Of a DNA stretch of 40,500 bases, positions 31,958 through 39,312 are shown in pieces. The stretch is from Verrucomicrobiales bacterium. Lineage in GTDB: Bacteria; Verrucomicrobiota; Verrucomicrobiia; Limisphaerales; J093. Below the pieces are notes generated by a model. That model was not told the origin of the DNA. It did no database searches and saw only the letters and a program-made list of their open reading frames with translations. How positions within the stretch are numbered: position 1 is the stretch's first letter; every line of letters starts with the position of its first letter. The translations under genes and the position numbers were made by a program. The stretch is taken from assembly GCA_024233215.1 (NCBI GenBank), contig JACKPW010000033.1, positions 1-40,500 on the forward strand, given 5' to 3'.

Positions 31958-32496
31958 GGCGAATCTGGGGATTCAGAAGACGGGGTTACGGCGCTTGGGG
32001 GCAACGAAACCGCCTCCTTCAAAGCCCGCTGCAATCCCATCCGGGCCCGGGACAAGCGCTGGAGGACGGTCTTCACCGGAAGATCCAGGATCTCCGCGAT
32101 GTCGTGACAGGAATGCTGTTCCAGATAGAAAAGCACGAGCGGCGCCCGGTAGTCCTCGTCGAGTTTCGCCAGCGCACCCATGACGGAGTCCCGGTCGGCG
32201 GCCTCCGCAAGTTCCGGCAACACCGACGGCGGTCCGGTCTCTCCGACTTCAACCGGCTGCCCCGCCAGGCGCGTGGTCCGGCGCCGCATTTCGAGATAGG
32301 ACCGGTGCAGCGTGGTATAAAGCCAGGTCTGGGCCCGCGCCCCCTCGCGCAACTGCCGCCCCGTCTGTGCCCACGTCGAAAACGCCTGTTGCACAAGGTC
32401 ACTCGCGTCGCTCTCGCTCCGGGTGAGTGCAAGTGCGAAGCGGTACAACCCCTCGTGGTGGGCTCCAACCAGTTGTGTGAATGCAGGATCGCTCAC
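31954..32496 (-). CDS. ECF-type RNA polymerase sigma factor
   Basis: A 180-residue sigma-70-family protein. Sigma2 is about 7-75 (L-Y-R-F-A-L-A-L-T-R, D-L-V-Q-Q-A-F) and sigma4 about 104-160 (L-D-E-D-Y-R-A-P-L-V-L-F-Y-L-E, with helix-turn-helix D-I-A-E-I-L-D-L-P-V-K-T-V). It should direct RNA polymerase to an ECF promoter under control of the coupled membrane protein; the signal is unknown. The GTG at 32496 is chosen because it starts M-S-D-P-A-F-T just before sigma2; a GTG at 32553 would add 19 residues with no counterpart. Confidence 0.9.
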   Translation of the reverse strand: MSDPAFTQLVGAHHEGLYRFALALTRSESDASDLVQQAFSTWAQTGRQLREGARAQTWLYTTLHRSYLEMRRRTTRLAGQPVEVGETGPPSVLPELAEAADRDSVMGALAKLDEDYRAPLVLFYLEQHSCHDIAEILDLPVKTVLQRLSRARMGLQRALKEAVSLPPSAVTPSSESPDSP

Positions 32497-32580
32497 GTGC
32501 CGGCCCAATAGTGTCAGGGCGCCCGCCCGCTGGCCAGCGCGGTTTTGCCGCACCGCGGATGGGGCCGGGGCCCCGGGGAG

Positions 32581-33102
32581 TCACCCCTCTCGCGCTTCCG
32601 CTTTCATCTCCACTTCCACCCGCTCCGCCCGGTGCAGCGCCGGGTCGTAGATCACGAAGGTCGACGCGCCGGTCAATCCCCCGTAGATCTCCCCCGGATT
32701 GATCAGCAGCGTGTCGCCGACCTGGCTGATCTCGAATCGATGGTTGTGGCCGAAACACACCACATCGAACGCGGCCCCCTTGGCGAGCGCCCGGCCGATG
32801 TTGTCGAAGTGCTGGACCGCAAAGGTCCGACCACCCAGCTCCAACTCCACGAATTCCCCGTGCAACTGCAGGTGCGGGTGGTTCACGGCGTTCAGGCCAA
32901 TCCGCCAGCGGTCGCCATCGTTGTTTCCGAAGACCACATGGACGGGGCCGCCGAAACCGAGCCCGAGTTCCTTCGCCACAAACGGCGAACACAGGTCGCC
33001 GCAGCAGATGAGCACCTCAGCGCCCCGATCGGCGATTTGTTTCAGGGCCTGGCGCAGGGCCGGGAGGTTGTCGTGAATGTCGGAGAGAATCGCGATCTTC
33101 AT
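32581..33102 (-). CDS. YfcE-type metallophosphoesterase
   Basis: A 173-residue calcineurin-like phosphoesterase of the YfcE/MJ0936 group, which hydrolyses phosphodiesters with two metal ions. Visible ligands are D8 and H10 (S-D-I-H-D-N), D36 (G-D-L), N60 (G-N-N-D), H98, and H119-x-H121 (G-H-N-H). It is cytosolic. The start is six bases after the stop of the upstream membrane-protein gene, so the two are very likely one operon. Confidence 0.9.
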   Translation of the reverse strand: MKIAILSDIHDNLPALRQALKQIADRGAEVLICCGDLCSPFVAKELGLGFGGPVHVVFGNNDGDRWRIGLNAVNHPHLQLHGEFVELELGGRTFAVQHFDNIGRALAKGAAFDVVCFGHNHRFEISQVGDTLLINPGEIYGGLTGASTFVIYDPALHRAERVEVEMKAEAREG

Positions 33103-33108
33103 GCAAGT

Positions 33109-34209
33109 TCAGGATTCAGGATCGGATTCCGCGGCCCGGGAGGACCGGGCTGTTTTGCCCGGGGCGCTCTTGGGTGTCGGCTGGGGAACCGGCGCGGGTT
33201 CCTGGCCCTGGGGGAATTCCTCGCGATCCCGGGCTTCTGCCTCCGATTCCAAGGCCTCGCTGCCGCCACGAGGTCGCCCGGTCAGGTTGAGAGGTTCCGA
33301 CGCGGTCGCGTTCTTCCCGTCGTTACCCGCCACCTTCTCCACGGTCCGCAGGACGAACTTCTCACTGAACCCGGCCACGAAGCCGAGCACCAATGCCGCG
33401 GAGAAACCCACTTTTGAGGCATCGATCAACTGGATGAGATCCGATTGCAGCACGGCATAGATGAAGAGGGCCGAGGCCGCCCCAACCAGGGGCCGGCCAG
33501 ACGTCACCACGCCCTGAAGCCAGGCCTCAGGAATGCGGGATTGTCCCACCCGGCTGAGCTGCCACATGGCACTGACGATCCCTCCTAGGGCCCCCGCCAG
33601 GGCCACCGGCAGCAGGGCCGAAACCGACAGCGAGGAGTCGATCTCCGCAAACTGGGATGAGGCAACGAAGATCCCCAGCAACACCAGCACGCAGACGACC
33701 ACCAGGTAGTTGAGCTGCCGGCCCACGAGCCGGAGTTGATGATAGGAGTTGTCACTGTGGCCATGCAGCACCGCCAGGGACTCCACCAAGGCCTGCCGGA
33801 GCCGTTCGCGGGACTCGTCGTCGAGCGGCTTTGCCGCGACCGTCGCGGGGTCCGGCAGCAGGCGGGTGGTGGCCTTCAACCGCCAACCCGTGAGTTTGAC
33901 CCGCGTTTCCTCGCTCAGGCTGGCCAATTGCGCCACCAGTTCGGCATCGTTCATCCCGAAAACCAGGAACCGCTGAGCGTCATGCACGGCCCCCCAGCCG
34001 CCGTCCAAATCGAGTTCCTGGAGGGCGGTCTCCGCGCTCGCCAGGGAATGTTCCGCCGCGGCCGCCCACCACGCAACCGCCGGGGCGGCTTCCCGGGCCT
34101 TCACGGCCTCCAATCGTTCGCGGGTCGTGCGCCACTCCGCCTTCAGGCGATCGAACTTGAACTTCGGTGTACCGCTGAACGTGCTGGCAAGGAAGGAGAA
34201 CGTGCTCAT
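33109..34209 (-). CDS. Unrecognised membrane protein with long helical N-domain
   Basis: This encodes 366 residues. A mostly helical N-terminal part (1-165) has tryptophans (A-V-A-W-W-A-A-A-A-E) and precedes about four membrane helices (about 167-184, 196-214, 240-257 and 268-284). The C-terminus (about 295-366) is charged, proline-rich and probably disordered. I do not recognise the family. It is cotranscribed with a phosphoesterase. The ATG at 34209 is preferred; the open frame upstream to 34362 would include the candidate promoter. Confidence 0.7.
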   Translation of the reverse strand: MSTFSFLASTFSGTPKFKFDRLKAEWRTTRERLEAVKAREAAPAVAWWAAAAEHSLASAETALQELDLDGGWGAVHDAQRFLVFGMNDAELVAQLASLSEETRVKLTGWRLKATTRLLPDPATVAAKPLDDESRERLRQALVESLAVLHGHSDNSYHQLRLVGRQLNYLVVVCVLVLLGIFVASSQFAEIDSSLSVSALLPVALAGALGGIVSAMWQLSRVGQSRIPEAWLQGVVTSGRPLVGAASALFIYAVLQSDLIQLIDASKVGFSAALVLGFVAGFSEKFVLRTVEKVAGNDGKNATASEPLNLTGRPRGGSEALESEAEARDREEFPQGQEPAPVPQPTPKSAPGKTARSSRAAESDPES

Positions 34210-34261
34210 GGCTTTGCTTGTACCCGGCTTCACAGCCGGACGTAGGGTTGTCCTGCCGGGC

Positions 34262-34289
34262 AATCTAGCACCGGGTTTGTGGTTGTCGA
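34262..34289 (-). promoter_or_regulatory. Candidate promoter of the membrane protein-phosphoesterase pair
   Basis: Reading the minus strand: TCGACA (34289-34284), 16 bases, TAGATT (34267-34262). The leader would be about 45 bases. The remaining divergent gap to 34443 holds an AT-rich stretch near 34310-34345 but no clear plus-strand promoter. Confidence 0.5.
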
Positions 34290-34443
34290 TTTGCATTCTG
34301 CGGGTCTTGTGGCTCTCTATATCGCTCATGAGCACAGTGAATAGCATCCTGAAGCAGCTCAACTATCCGCCACGGCGGAGGGATGTGCGTGAACACGCGG
34401 CGAGAGCCGGCCGTCGGTTTCTGAGGACCTGACGTCACGAGTC

Positions 34444-34719
34444 ATGAGAAGGAACCTCCGCTACGCCGCCTGCTTCATCGCTCTGCTCGCCACCACCTGG
34501 TGGGGGGCCCGGGGGTTCAACCGGGGATTCACCAAAACGAGTGTGCCCGTGCCGGTGATCGACGAAATCACCGGGATCGAAAGCGTGGACTACCAACCCC
34601 GCTTCGTCCCGGGCATCGATTTTCTGGGGGTATCCGCCGCCGCCGCCTCCCTGCTGGCCGGCAGTTCCCTCCTCTTTCGCAAATCCAGATCCAGATCCAA
34701 CGACAACACCACAACCTGA
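34444..34719 (+). CDS. Small two-helix membrane protein
   Basis: A 91-residue protein with hydrophobic helices at about 6-22 and 57-78, a short external loop between them (V-P-V-P-V-I-D-E-I-T-G-I-E), and a basic, serine-rich end (R-K-S-R-S-R-S). No family recognised. It precedes the YceI gene by 17 bases and is probably cotranscribed with it. Confidence 0.6.
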   Translation: MRRNLRYAACFIALLATTWWGARGFNRGFTKTSVPVPVIDEITGIESVDYQPRFVPGIDFLGVSAAAASLLAGSSLLFRKSRSRSNDNTTT

Positions 34720-34736
34720 GACCTGACAACGAACGC

Positions 34737-35378
34737 ATGAAAGCCACCCGGTTGCTCCGTTTCCCCACCCCCACCCTGACCCTCGCCCTCGGCTTGGCGC
34801 TGACTGTGTCCTCCGGGGCCGCCCCGTTGACCTTCGATTTCAAGGATCCCAAGGGCGTCAACAACGTCAGCTTCAGCCTCGACGCACCGCTCGAAGCCAT
34901 CAACGGCAGTGCCAACGGCATCTCGGGCAAGGTGACTTTCGACCCCGACAATCCCGCCGCCACCAAGGGCCGGATCGTGGTCGAAACCGGCTCGATGCAT
35001 GTGCCGAATCCCATGATGAAGGAGCATATGCTGGGCAAACAGTGGATGGACGCCGAAGGTCATCCCGAAGTCGTCTTCGAGGTCGTGCGTCTCAAGTCCG
35101 TCAGCACCGAGGGCAACGGCATCCGGGCCGAGGCAGTGGGCCGGTTCAAGCTCAAGGGCGTGGAAAAGGAAATCACAGTTCCGGTGACGCTCACCTACCT
35201 GGCCAACAAACTCGCCGACCGCACCAACGGCGCCATGCAGGGCGATCTGCTCGTCATTCGCGCGAAGTTCTCCGTGAAACGCGCCGACTACGGAATCAAC
35301 CCTGGCGCCCCCGCCGACAAGGTGGCGGACACGGTCGAATTGAAACTCGCCATCGCCGGGGCGGCGGCCCGGTCGTAA
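34737..35378 (+). CDS. YceI-family periplasmic lipid-binding protein
   Basis: This encodes 213 residues with a signal peptide (about 1-28) and the YceI lipocalin-like barrel. Marks are I-S-G-K-V-T-F-D-P, M-K-E-H-M-L-G-K-Q-W-M-D-A-E-G-H-P-E-V-V-F-E and G-R-F-K-L-K-G-V-E-K-E-I-T-V-P-V. YceI proteins bind polyisoprenoid chains or other amphiphiles in the periplasm, and some are stress- or acid-induced. The sequence ends in V-E-L-K-L-A-I-A-G-A. The ATG at 34737 gives the signal peptide. Confidence 0.93.
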   Translation: MKATRLLRFPTPTLTLALGLALTVSSGAAPLTFDFKDPKGVNNVSFSLDAPLEAINGSANGISGKVTFDPDNPAATKGRIVVETGSMHVPNPMMKEHMLGKQWMDAEGHPEVVFEVVRLKSVSTEGNGIRAEAVGRFKLKGVEKEITVPVTLTYLANKLADRTNGAMQGDLLVIRAKFSVKRADYGINPGAPADKVADTVELKLAIAGAAARS

Positions 35379-35421
35379 GGAATTGGACCGCGACTTGAAG
35401 GTGTCAACGATGCCGTCAGCC

Positions 35422-35570
35422 ACAAAAGGAAACGAAAGAAACAAAGGCGGGGCGGAGGCGAACACACGCCACGGACGGTCAAGAACCGGTCATCATTCGG
35501 GGGGAAGGTGGTGCGTTCGACAATGAGTTCACGATTGCCGCCTCTCTTCGTGTTCTTCGTTTCCTTCTGT
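35422..35570. repeat. Imperfect inverted repeat in the YceI-DUF3592 convergent gap
   Basis: A purine-rich arm (35422-35450, core AAGGAAACGAA) and its imperfect reverse complement (35537-35570, core TTCGTTTCCTT) are separated by about 86 bases. The AT-rich arms contrast with the surroundings. From memory, TTCGTTTCCTTCTGT-like sequences recur between genes in Verrucomicrobia and Planctomycetes. It may be a transcript-end structure or a degenerate element. Confidence 0.55.
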
Positions 35571-35584
35571 AAGAAGTTGAATGG

Positions 35585-36046
35585 TTACGGCCAAGCCACG
35601 CCGCCCAGGGCCAGCGCCATCACCCCGAAGAACAGGACCATCGGGCCCGCCAAGAGTCCGGCGTTCAATCCGGGACGGAGCACCGCGACGGACGGATTCG
35701 ACGGACAGTAGTAAACCTTCACCTCATCTCCCTCCTGCAAGAAGCGGTCGTTCTCCCGCCATCCGCTGGTGGAAAAGCTGAACTGGGTGGAGCTGTAATG
35801 CTGCCCCGCAACTTCGTAACGGAACACCCATTCCTTCATGCGAAACTCTGCCATGGTCGGAGCGTTGGTCCCGTCCGTGGCGCTACCCAACGCGGTTCCC
35901 TCGTAAACCACAGTTCCACTGATCCACCCGGGCGTGGTGGGCCAACGAGGACTCTTCCACGCGTGAAACAGGTCCCAGCGGCAGGCGTACGTCAGCCAGC
36001 CACCGAGTGCAATGATCGCGATGGCAAAAGCTACCGTGCAGGACAT
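35585..36046 (-). CDS. DUF3592-family membrane protein
   Basis: This encodes 153 residues with hydrophobic helices at the N-terminus (about 5-20) and C-terminus (about 131-151) enclosing an external beta domain. Hallmarks of DUF3592 are the W-x-x-x-x-G-x-V-V-Y-like strand near 41-48, the F-R-Y-E-V-A-G-Q-H-Y motif and V-Y-Y-C-P-S-N-P-S-V-A-V-L-R-P-G near 110-125. No function is known for the family. Six bases separate its start from the stop of the upstream ribbon-helix-helix gene. Confidence 0.85.
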   Translation of the reverse strand: MSCTVAFAIAIIALGGWLTYACRWDLFHAWKSPRWPTTPGWISGTVVYEGTALGSATDGTNAPTMAEFRMKEWVFRYEVAGQHYSSTQFSFSTSGWRENDRFLQEGDEVKVYYCPSNPSVAVLRPGLNAGLLAGPMVLFFGVMALALGGVAWP

Positions 36047-36052
36047 TGTGAT

Positions 36053-36295
36053 TTACTCACGGGCTTCCTCACGGCTGGGTTTGCGGCCAATCCGAAAGTA
36101 CGCCGACCGCGGAAGCATCGCTTCCATCAAGCGGTCACGTTCCCGCATCTCGTTGGACGCCGTGCCCGCTGCGAATCGTGCAATCCGCTCGCGAAGCGAC
36201 TGCTCGATGAAACGCGTCAAGGTCTCCCCCTCCACGGCTGCCTGCGCCTTGGCGGCCCGATAGACTTCATCGCTTATGCGAAGGGTCGACTGCAT
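36053..36295 (-). CDS. Ribbon-helix-helix antitoxin-like protein
   Basis: An 80-residue protein that starts S-T-L-R-I-S-D-E-V-Y-R-A-A-K-A-Q-A-A, a ribbon-helix-helix DNA-binding layout followed by G-E-T-L-T-R-F-I-E-Q-S-L and a basic, acidic-ended tail. Such proteins often serve as VapB-like antitoxins or CopG regulators. The next gene is DUF3592, not a toxin, so it is either an orphan or a remnant. The ATG at 36295 is preceded by TTGACA-N17-GAGCCT; the longer frame to 36580 is repeat-derived. Confidence 0.75.
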   Translation of the reverse strand: MQSTLRISDEVYRAAKAQAAVEGETLTRFIEQSLRERIARFAAGTASNEMRERDRLMEAMLPRSAYFRIGRKPSREEARE

Positions 36296-36380
36296 GAACG
36301 CAGGCTCGCGCTGTCGATCAAATCTGTCAAAAGAAAGATCAATGCTCCAACGGTGCCGGAGCTTCCGAGCCGTATCCATG

Positions 36381-36519
36381 GGGAGCGCGGCCGTCCCGGC
36401 TGCTCCAGTCGGCGGCTCGCCGCCTGGTCCCCGGACTGAAGCACCCTCACCAAAACGTGACTTCAGGCCATTGTGGCTGTGGCCGGCGGGCCGCCGGCCA
36501 CGGCACGCGAGCCGCGTGC
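36381..36519. repeat. Cluster of GC-rich hairpins, dispersed-repeat candidate
   Basis: Within 139 bases: GGAGC/GCTCC (36382-36406), GGCGG-CTCG-CCGCC (36411-36424), a near-perfect 23-base palindrome with arms GTGGCCGGCGG and its complement (36479-36501), and GCACGC-GAGCC-GCGTGC (36503-36519). The start GGGAGCGCGG (36381-36390) recurs in the repeat at 39132-39198, on the other side of the GHL10 gene. No gene was seen in this gap (36296-36584). Confidence 0.6.
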
Positions 36520-36584
36520 GGTCCCCCCGTTTGAATGCGTCGTGACAACTGAGACACCCAGCCCAGTCTCGCCTGTCCACCTCG

Positions 36585-39068
36585 TCATTCCACCTTCCGT
36601 GTCAGGCCCTGGCCGAGCAAGGGCACGAGTTCATTCGCGGCGGCCGGGTCGTAGTTGAACAACACGAAGCCGCCCGTGTTCAGCTCCCGCGTGATCCGGA
36701 TCTGGCCGATGACACGGTCGGGGGTCAGTTTCCAGGCGCCGATCCCCGGGTAACAGGGGGTGTCACCCGCCCATTCCAACTGTTTCCCGGCCCAGTTCCG
36801 GAGTTGGACATCGCTCGTCGTGTAGTCCATTGGACAAACGAAATCGAGGTAGCCGCGTTCACACCAGAGTTTCCAATCCTGGCCCACGCCGTCGCGGTCG
36901 GCCGGCCAGTTGCGAAACACCGCAGCCGACAGGCGAACCCCCGGCCGGATCGCTCGGGCCTGCTCGCTCACGGCGCGCACCACGGCGGTGATGTTATCCC
37001 GCCGCCAGTCGAGCCATTCCTCCCGAAAGCGGCCTTCCCGCAGGACATCCCCCGGCCAGTTCAGGGACCCCGCCCCAATGGCCTGCTGGAACCGTTCCCG
37101 GCAACCGTCGCAGAAGCAGTGGTCGCCGTCGGGATAGCGGATGTAGTCAAAGTGAATCCCGTCCACCGGATAGCGCCGGACCACCTCGACCAGCGAATCG
37201 ATCTCGAGCTTCCGGTTGTCCGGATGCGACGGGCAAAGCCAGCGTTCGACTTCACCGCGGGAACCGGCTTGGAGACGGTGTTCGCGGCGCATCCGATCAA
37301 TGAACTCGGCCGGCGCCGACCCGAGGTTCCAGTTGACCTTCCAGACATGGATTTGAAGGCCGTGACTGCGGCACGCCGCCAGGCATTCCGCGAGTTGGTC
37401 CCCGCGAGTCGACACTGGGGGGGAAACCGGCAGAACTTCGCTGGGATAGAAGGCCACGCCGCCCCAGAGCAGATTCGGCAGGATGGCCGTGAAGCCGTTG
37501 TCCGCCAACCGGGCGATGGCCGCGTCCCAAGTCAGGCCCGCCACACCAAAGGCACTGTGACACCAGAACGCACGAAACTCCCCCGCCAGCGGTTTCTGGG
37601 CGGCGGCAAACGCAGTCAGCATCCGCCCCGCGGCCATCCCGGCGCTGTCGACGGCTTCCGGATACCGCCCGTCCGCCTGTTGGGCAGTGGCTTCCTCGCG
37701 GAGGTGACGAGCCTCCTCAAGCGGTCGCAAAGCGGCGGAATCCCCGGCCGCCAGACGGCGAATCTCCCGCTCCGCCTGGACGAAATCGCGGCAACCGCCC
37801 AAGCGCCCAATCCGTGCGATGGCCGCCTCGGAGGATTGCTGCCAGACCCGGGGAACGAGGTAACCCACCATCGCCAGCAACATCCTTCGCTGGTTCGCGG
37901 TGTCGTCATCCAGCAGCACATGCGCCATCTCGATTGCGTTGGCGGAGGCGACCACCGCCGCCTTTCCCGTGGGGGCTCCGTGCGCGTCCAGCCATTCACC
38001 GATCACCCGGCTCGCGCCGGGAACGGCCCGGGGTTCGCGGATGTTCCAGGAGTTCTGCTTCACGACCGCAGGCGCGCCGGGAAGGGCGCCATCGACGAAT
38101 CGCATCGCCGCGAATCCTCCGGGTTCCGATGGCCGAAGCCAGGGCCCGGCATCAATCTTCGCCGCGTCTCGCAGCCCATCCGGCATGCCGTAGAAACTCA
38201 GCAGATGTCCGCCCTGCTCGAGAAAGTCCGCCAGCACCCGGACAGCCTCCTCCGGCATCGTGGGATTGTGCGGCAACACCACCAACTGCGAGTGACGCAG
38301 CGCGGAGGTCGTCAGGTCGAGATCGCTGAGCGTGGCATGCTCGATGCCCAGCGCCTGCAAGTGGTCGGTCACCGTGCTCCGAAAGCGGCGGGCACTCTCC
38401 GACTCCCCGGGGTTCATCTCGTTCGCCGAATCGCATCGGATCACGGTGACCAGGGTGTCGGTGCCGGGCACCCCGACCTTTCGGAAATCGGCGAGGAAGA
38501 ACTCCGTTGCCGTGTCACTGCCGCGCCAGGCGGAAAGGCGGATCGTCCGGATCGAAGCCCAACCGGCCGGTTGGCCCTCGGACGACATGTCGGAGGTTTC
38601 GATGGTGATGCGATTCCAGCCCGAGGATTCGGGGTAGAAGGTTGCGGCATACCAGCCTTCGCCACTTTGGAAGTAGAGGCTGAAGTGCGAGACCGGGGCG
38701 GCATCCCGACACAAGAACTCGAAGCTGACGCCACGACAACCGGTGAGATCGAGGTCCACGTGCCGATCCCACGAGGCGCGTTCGATCCGCGTACCGGCGA
38801 AGTTGCAGGGAAACCGCAGGACCGGCCGGCCTTCCAGTTCGGCCACGACCACCGGAGCCGTGCCGCTCATGGGTTGCCACGCCGCGTGTGCCGCTGCGTC
38901 GTCGGGATAGGTCGTGGCATCGATGACCGCCGAACTGTCCTGAGCCAAGGCCGACAGGACACAACAAAGGAAGCCAAGCTGTCGCGCCGCCCACGCGGCG
39001 GGGGAACAGGCGGGATGTCCGAGGCCCGGGCGAAGGAACGTAAGGACGCGAGCAAGCAAAGGGTTCAT
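36585..39068 (-). CDS. Secreted GHL10-type glycoside hydrolase-like protein
   Basis: This encodes 827 residues with a signal peptide (about 1-42). Residues about 60-220 form a galactose-binding-like beta domain, 230-430 a Rossmann/ThuA-like region (E-Q-G-G-H-L-L-S-F-Y-G-M), and 497-820 a TIM barrel of the family-10-like (GHL10, formerly DUF187) type. The barrel has A-I-L-P-N-L-L-W-G-G, H-V-W-K-V-N-W-N-L and H-F-D-Y-I-R-Y-P at 639-646, followed by a C-x-C-x-x-C cluster (651-656) typical of this group. Characterised relatives act on peptidoglycan-like or deacetylated polymers; the substrate here is unknown. The ATG at 39068 is preceded by TTGCAT-N17-CAGGAT, ending eight bases away. Confidence 0.87.
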   Translation of the reverse strand: MNPLLARVLTFLRPGLGHPACSPAAWAARQLGFLCCVLSALAQDSSAVIDATTYPDDAAAHAAWQPMSGTAPVVVAELEGRPVLRFPCNFAGTRIERASWDRHVDLDLTGCRGVSFEFLCRDAAPVSHFSLYFQSGEGWYAATFYPESSGWNRITIETSDMSSEGQPAGWASIRTIRLSAWRGSDTATEFFLADFRKVGVPGTDTLVTVIRCDSANEMNPGESESARRFRSTVTDHLQALGIEHATLSDLDLTTSALRHSQLVVLPHNPTMPEEAVRVLADFLEQGGHLLSFYGMPDGLRDAAKIDAGPWLRPSEPGGFAAMRFVDGALPGAPAVVKQNSWNIREPRAVPGASRVIGEWLDAHGAPTGKAAVVASANAIEMAHVLLDDDTANQRRMLLAMVGYLVPRVWQQSSEAAIARIGRLGGCRDFVQAEREIRRLAAGDSAALRPLEEARHLREEATAQQADGRYPEAVDSAGMAAGRMLTAFAAAQKPLAGEFRAFWCHSAFGVAGLTWDAAIARLADNGFTAILPNLLWGGVAFYPSEVLPVSPPVSTRGDQLAECLAACRSHGLQIHVWKVNWNLGSAPAEFIDRMRREHRLQAGSRGEVERWLCPSHPDNRKLEIDSLVEVVRRYPVDGIHFDYIRYPDGDHCFCDGCRERFQQAIGAGSLNWPGDVLREGRFREEWLDWRRDNITAVVRAVSEQARAIRPGVRLSAAVFRNWPADRDGVGQDWKLWCERGYLDFVCPMDYTTSDVQLRNWAGKQLEWAGDTPCYPGIGAWKLTPDRVIGQIRITRELNTGGFVLFNYDPAAANELVPLLGQGLTRKVE

Positions 39069-39131
39069 GAGGCCGGATCCTGACGCGGGTTTCGTCCGGA
39101 TGCAATCCGCGGCGCATCCGTGCCGGTAACC

Positions 39132-39198
39132 GGGAGCGCGGACCACCGAGTCCGCGAGTCATCAGGTCGAGGTGAAGCAGGCAGGCTGTCTGCGCTCC
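39132..39198. repeat. Hairpin-forming repeat between GHL10 and SGNH genes
   Basis: GGAGCGCGGAC (39133-39143) pairs with GTCTGCGCTCC (39188-39198), eleven positions with a single G-T pair. An alternative inner stem GCGGAC/GTCCGC (39138-39155) competes with it. It shares GGGAGCGCGG with the cluster at 36381. The rest of the gap 39069-39312 holds the GHL10 promoter candidate and nothing else I recognise. Confidence 0.5.
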
Positions 39199-39312
39199 AA
39201 GCCGGGCTTTCACCTTGTCATCCGGCGGCGGGCGACCTCATGCTGCCTCCCATGAACCACTGTCCTCGGGCGGTCGTTCACGTCAGGAATTCAAATCACT
39301 CGCACTCTGATC

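Noticed and set aside
36053..36295. Ribbon-helix-helix protein plus DUF3592 as a toxin-antitoxin pair
   Set aside because: DUF3592 is a larger two-helix membrane protein family not known as toxins, and the gene order alone is not enough.
36296..36584. Extension of the ribbon-helix-helix frame to 36580 or small plus-strand frames in the hairpin cluster
   Set aside because: These frames are encoded by the hairpin repeats and have repeat-like A-V-P-A-A-P and G-G-S-P-P-G words; they are not supported as genes.
36804..39083. Plus-strand frame of 759 codons opposite the GHL10 gene
   Set aside because: The minus strand carries a signal peptide and GHL10 motifs; this frame has none.
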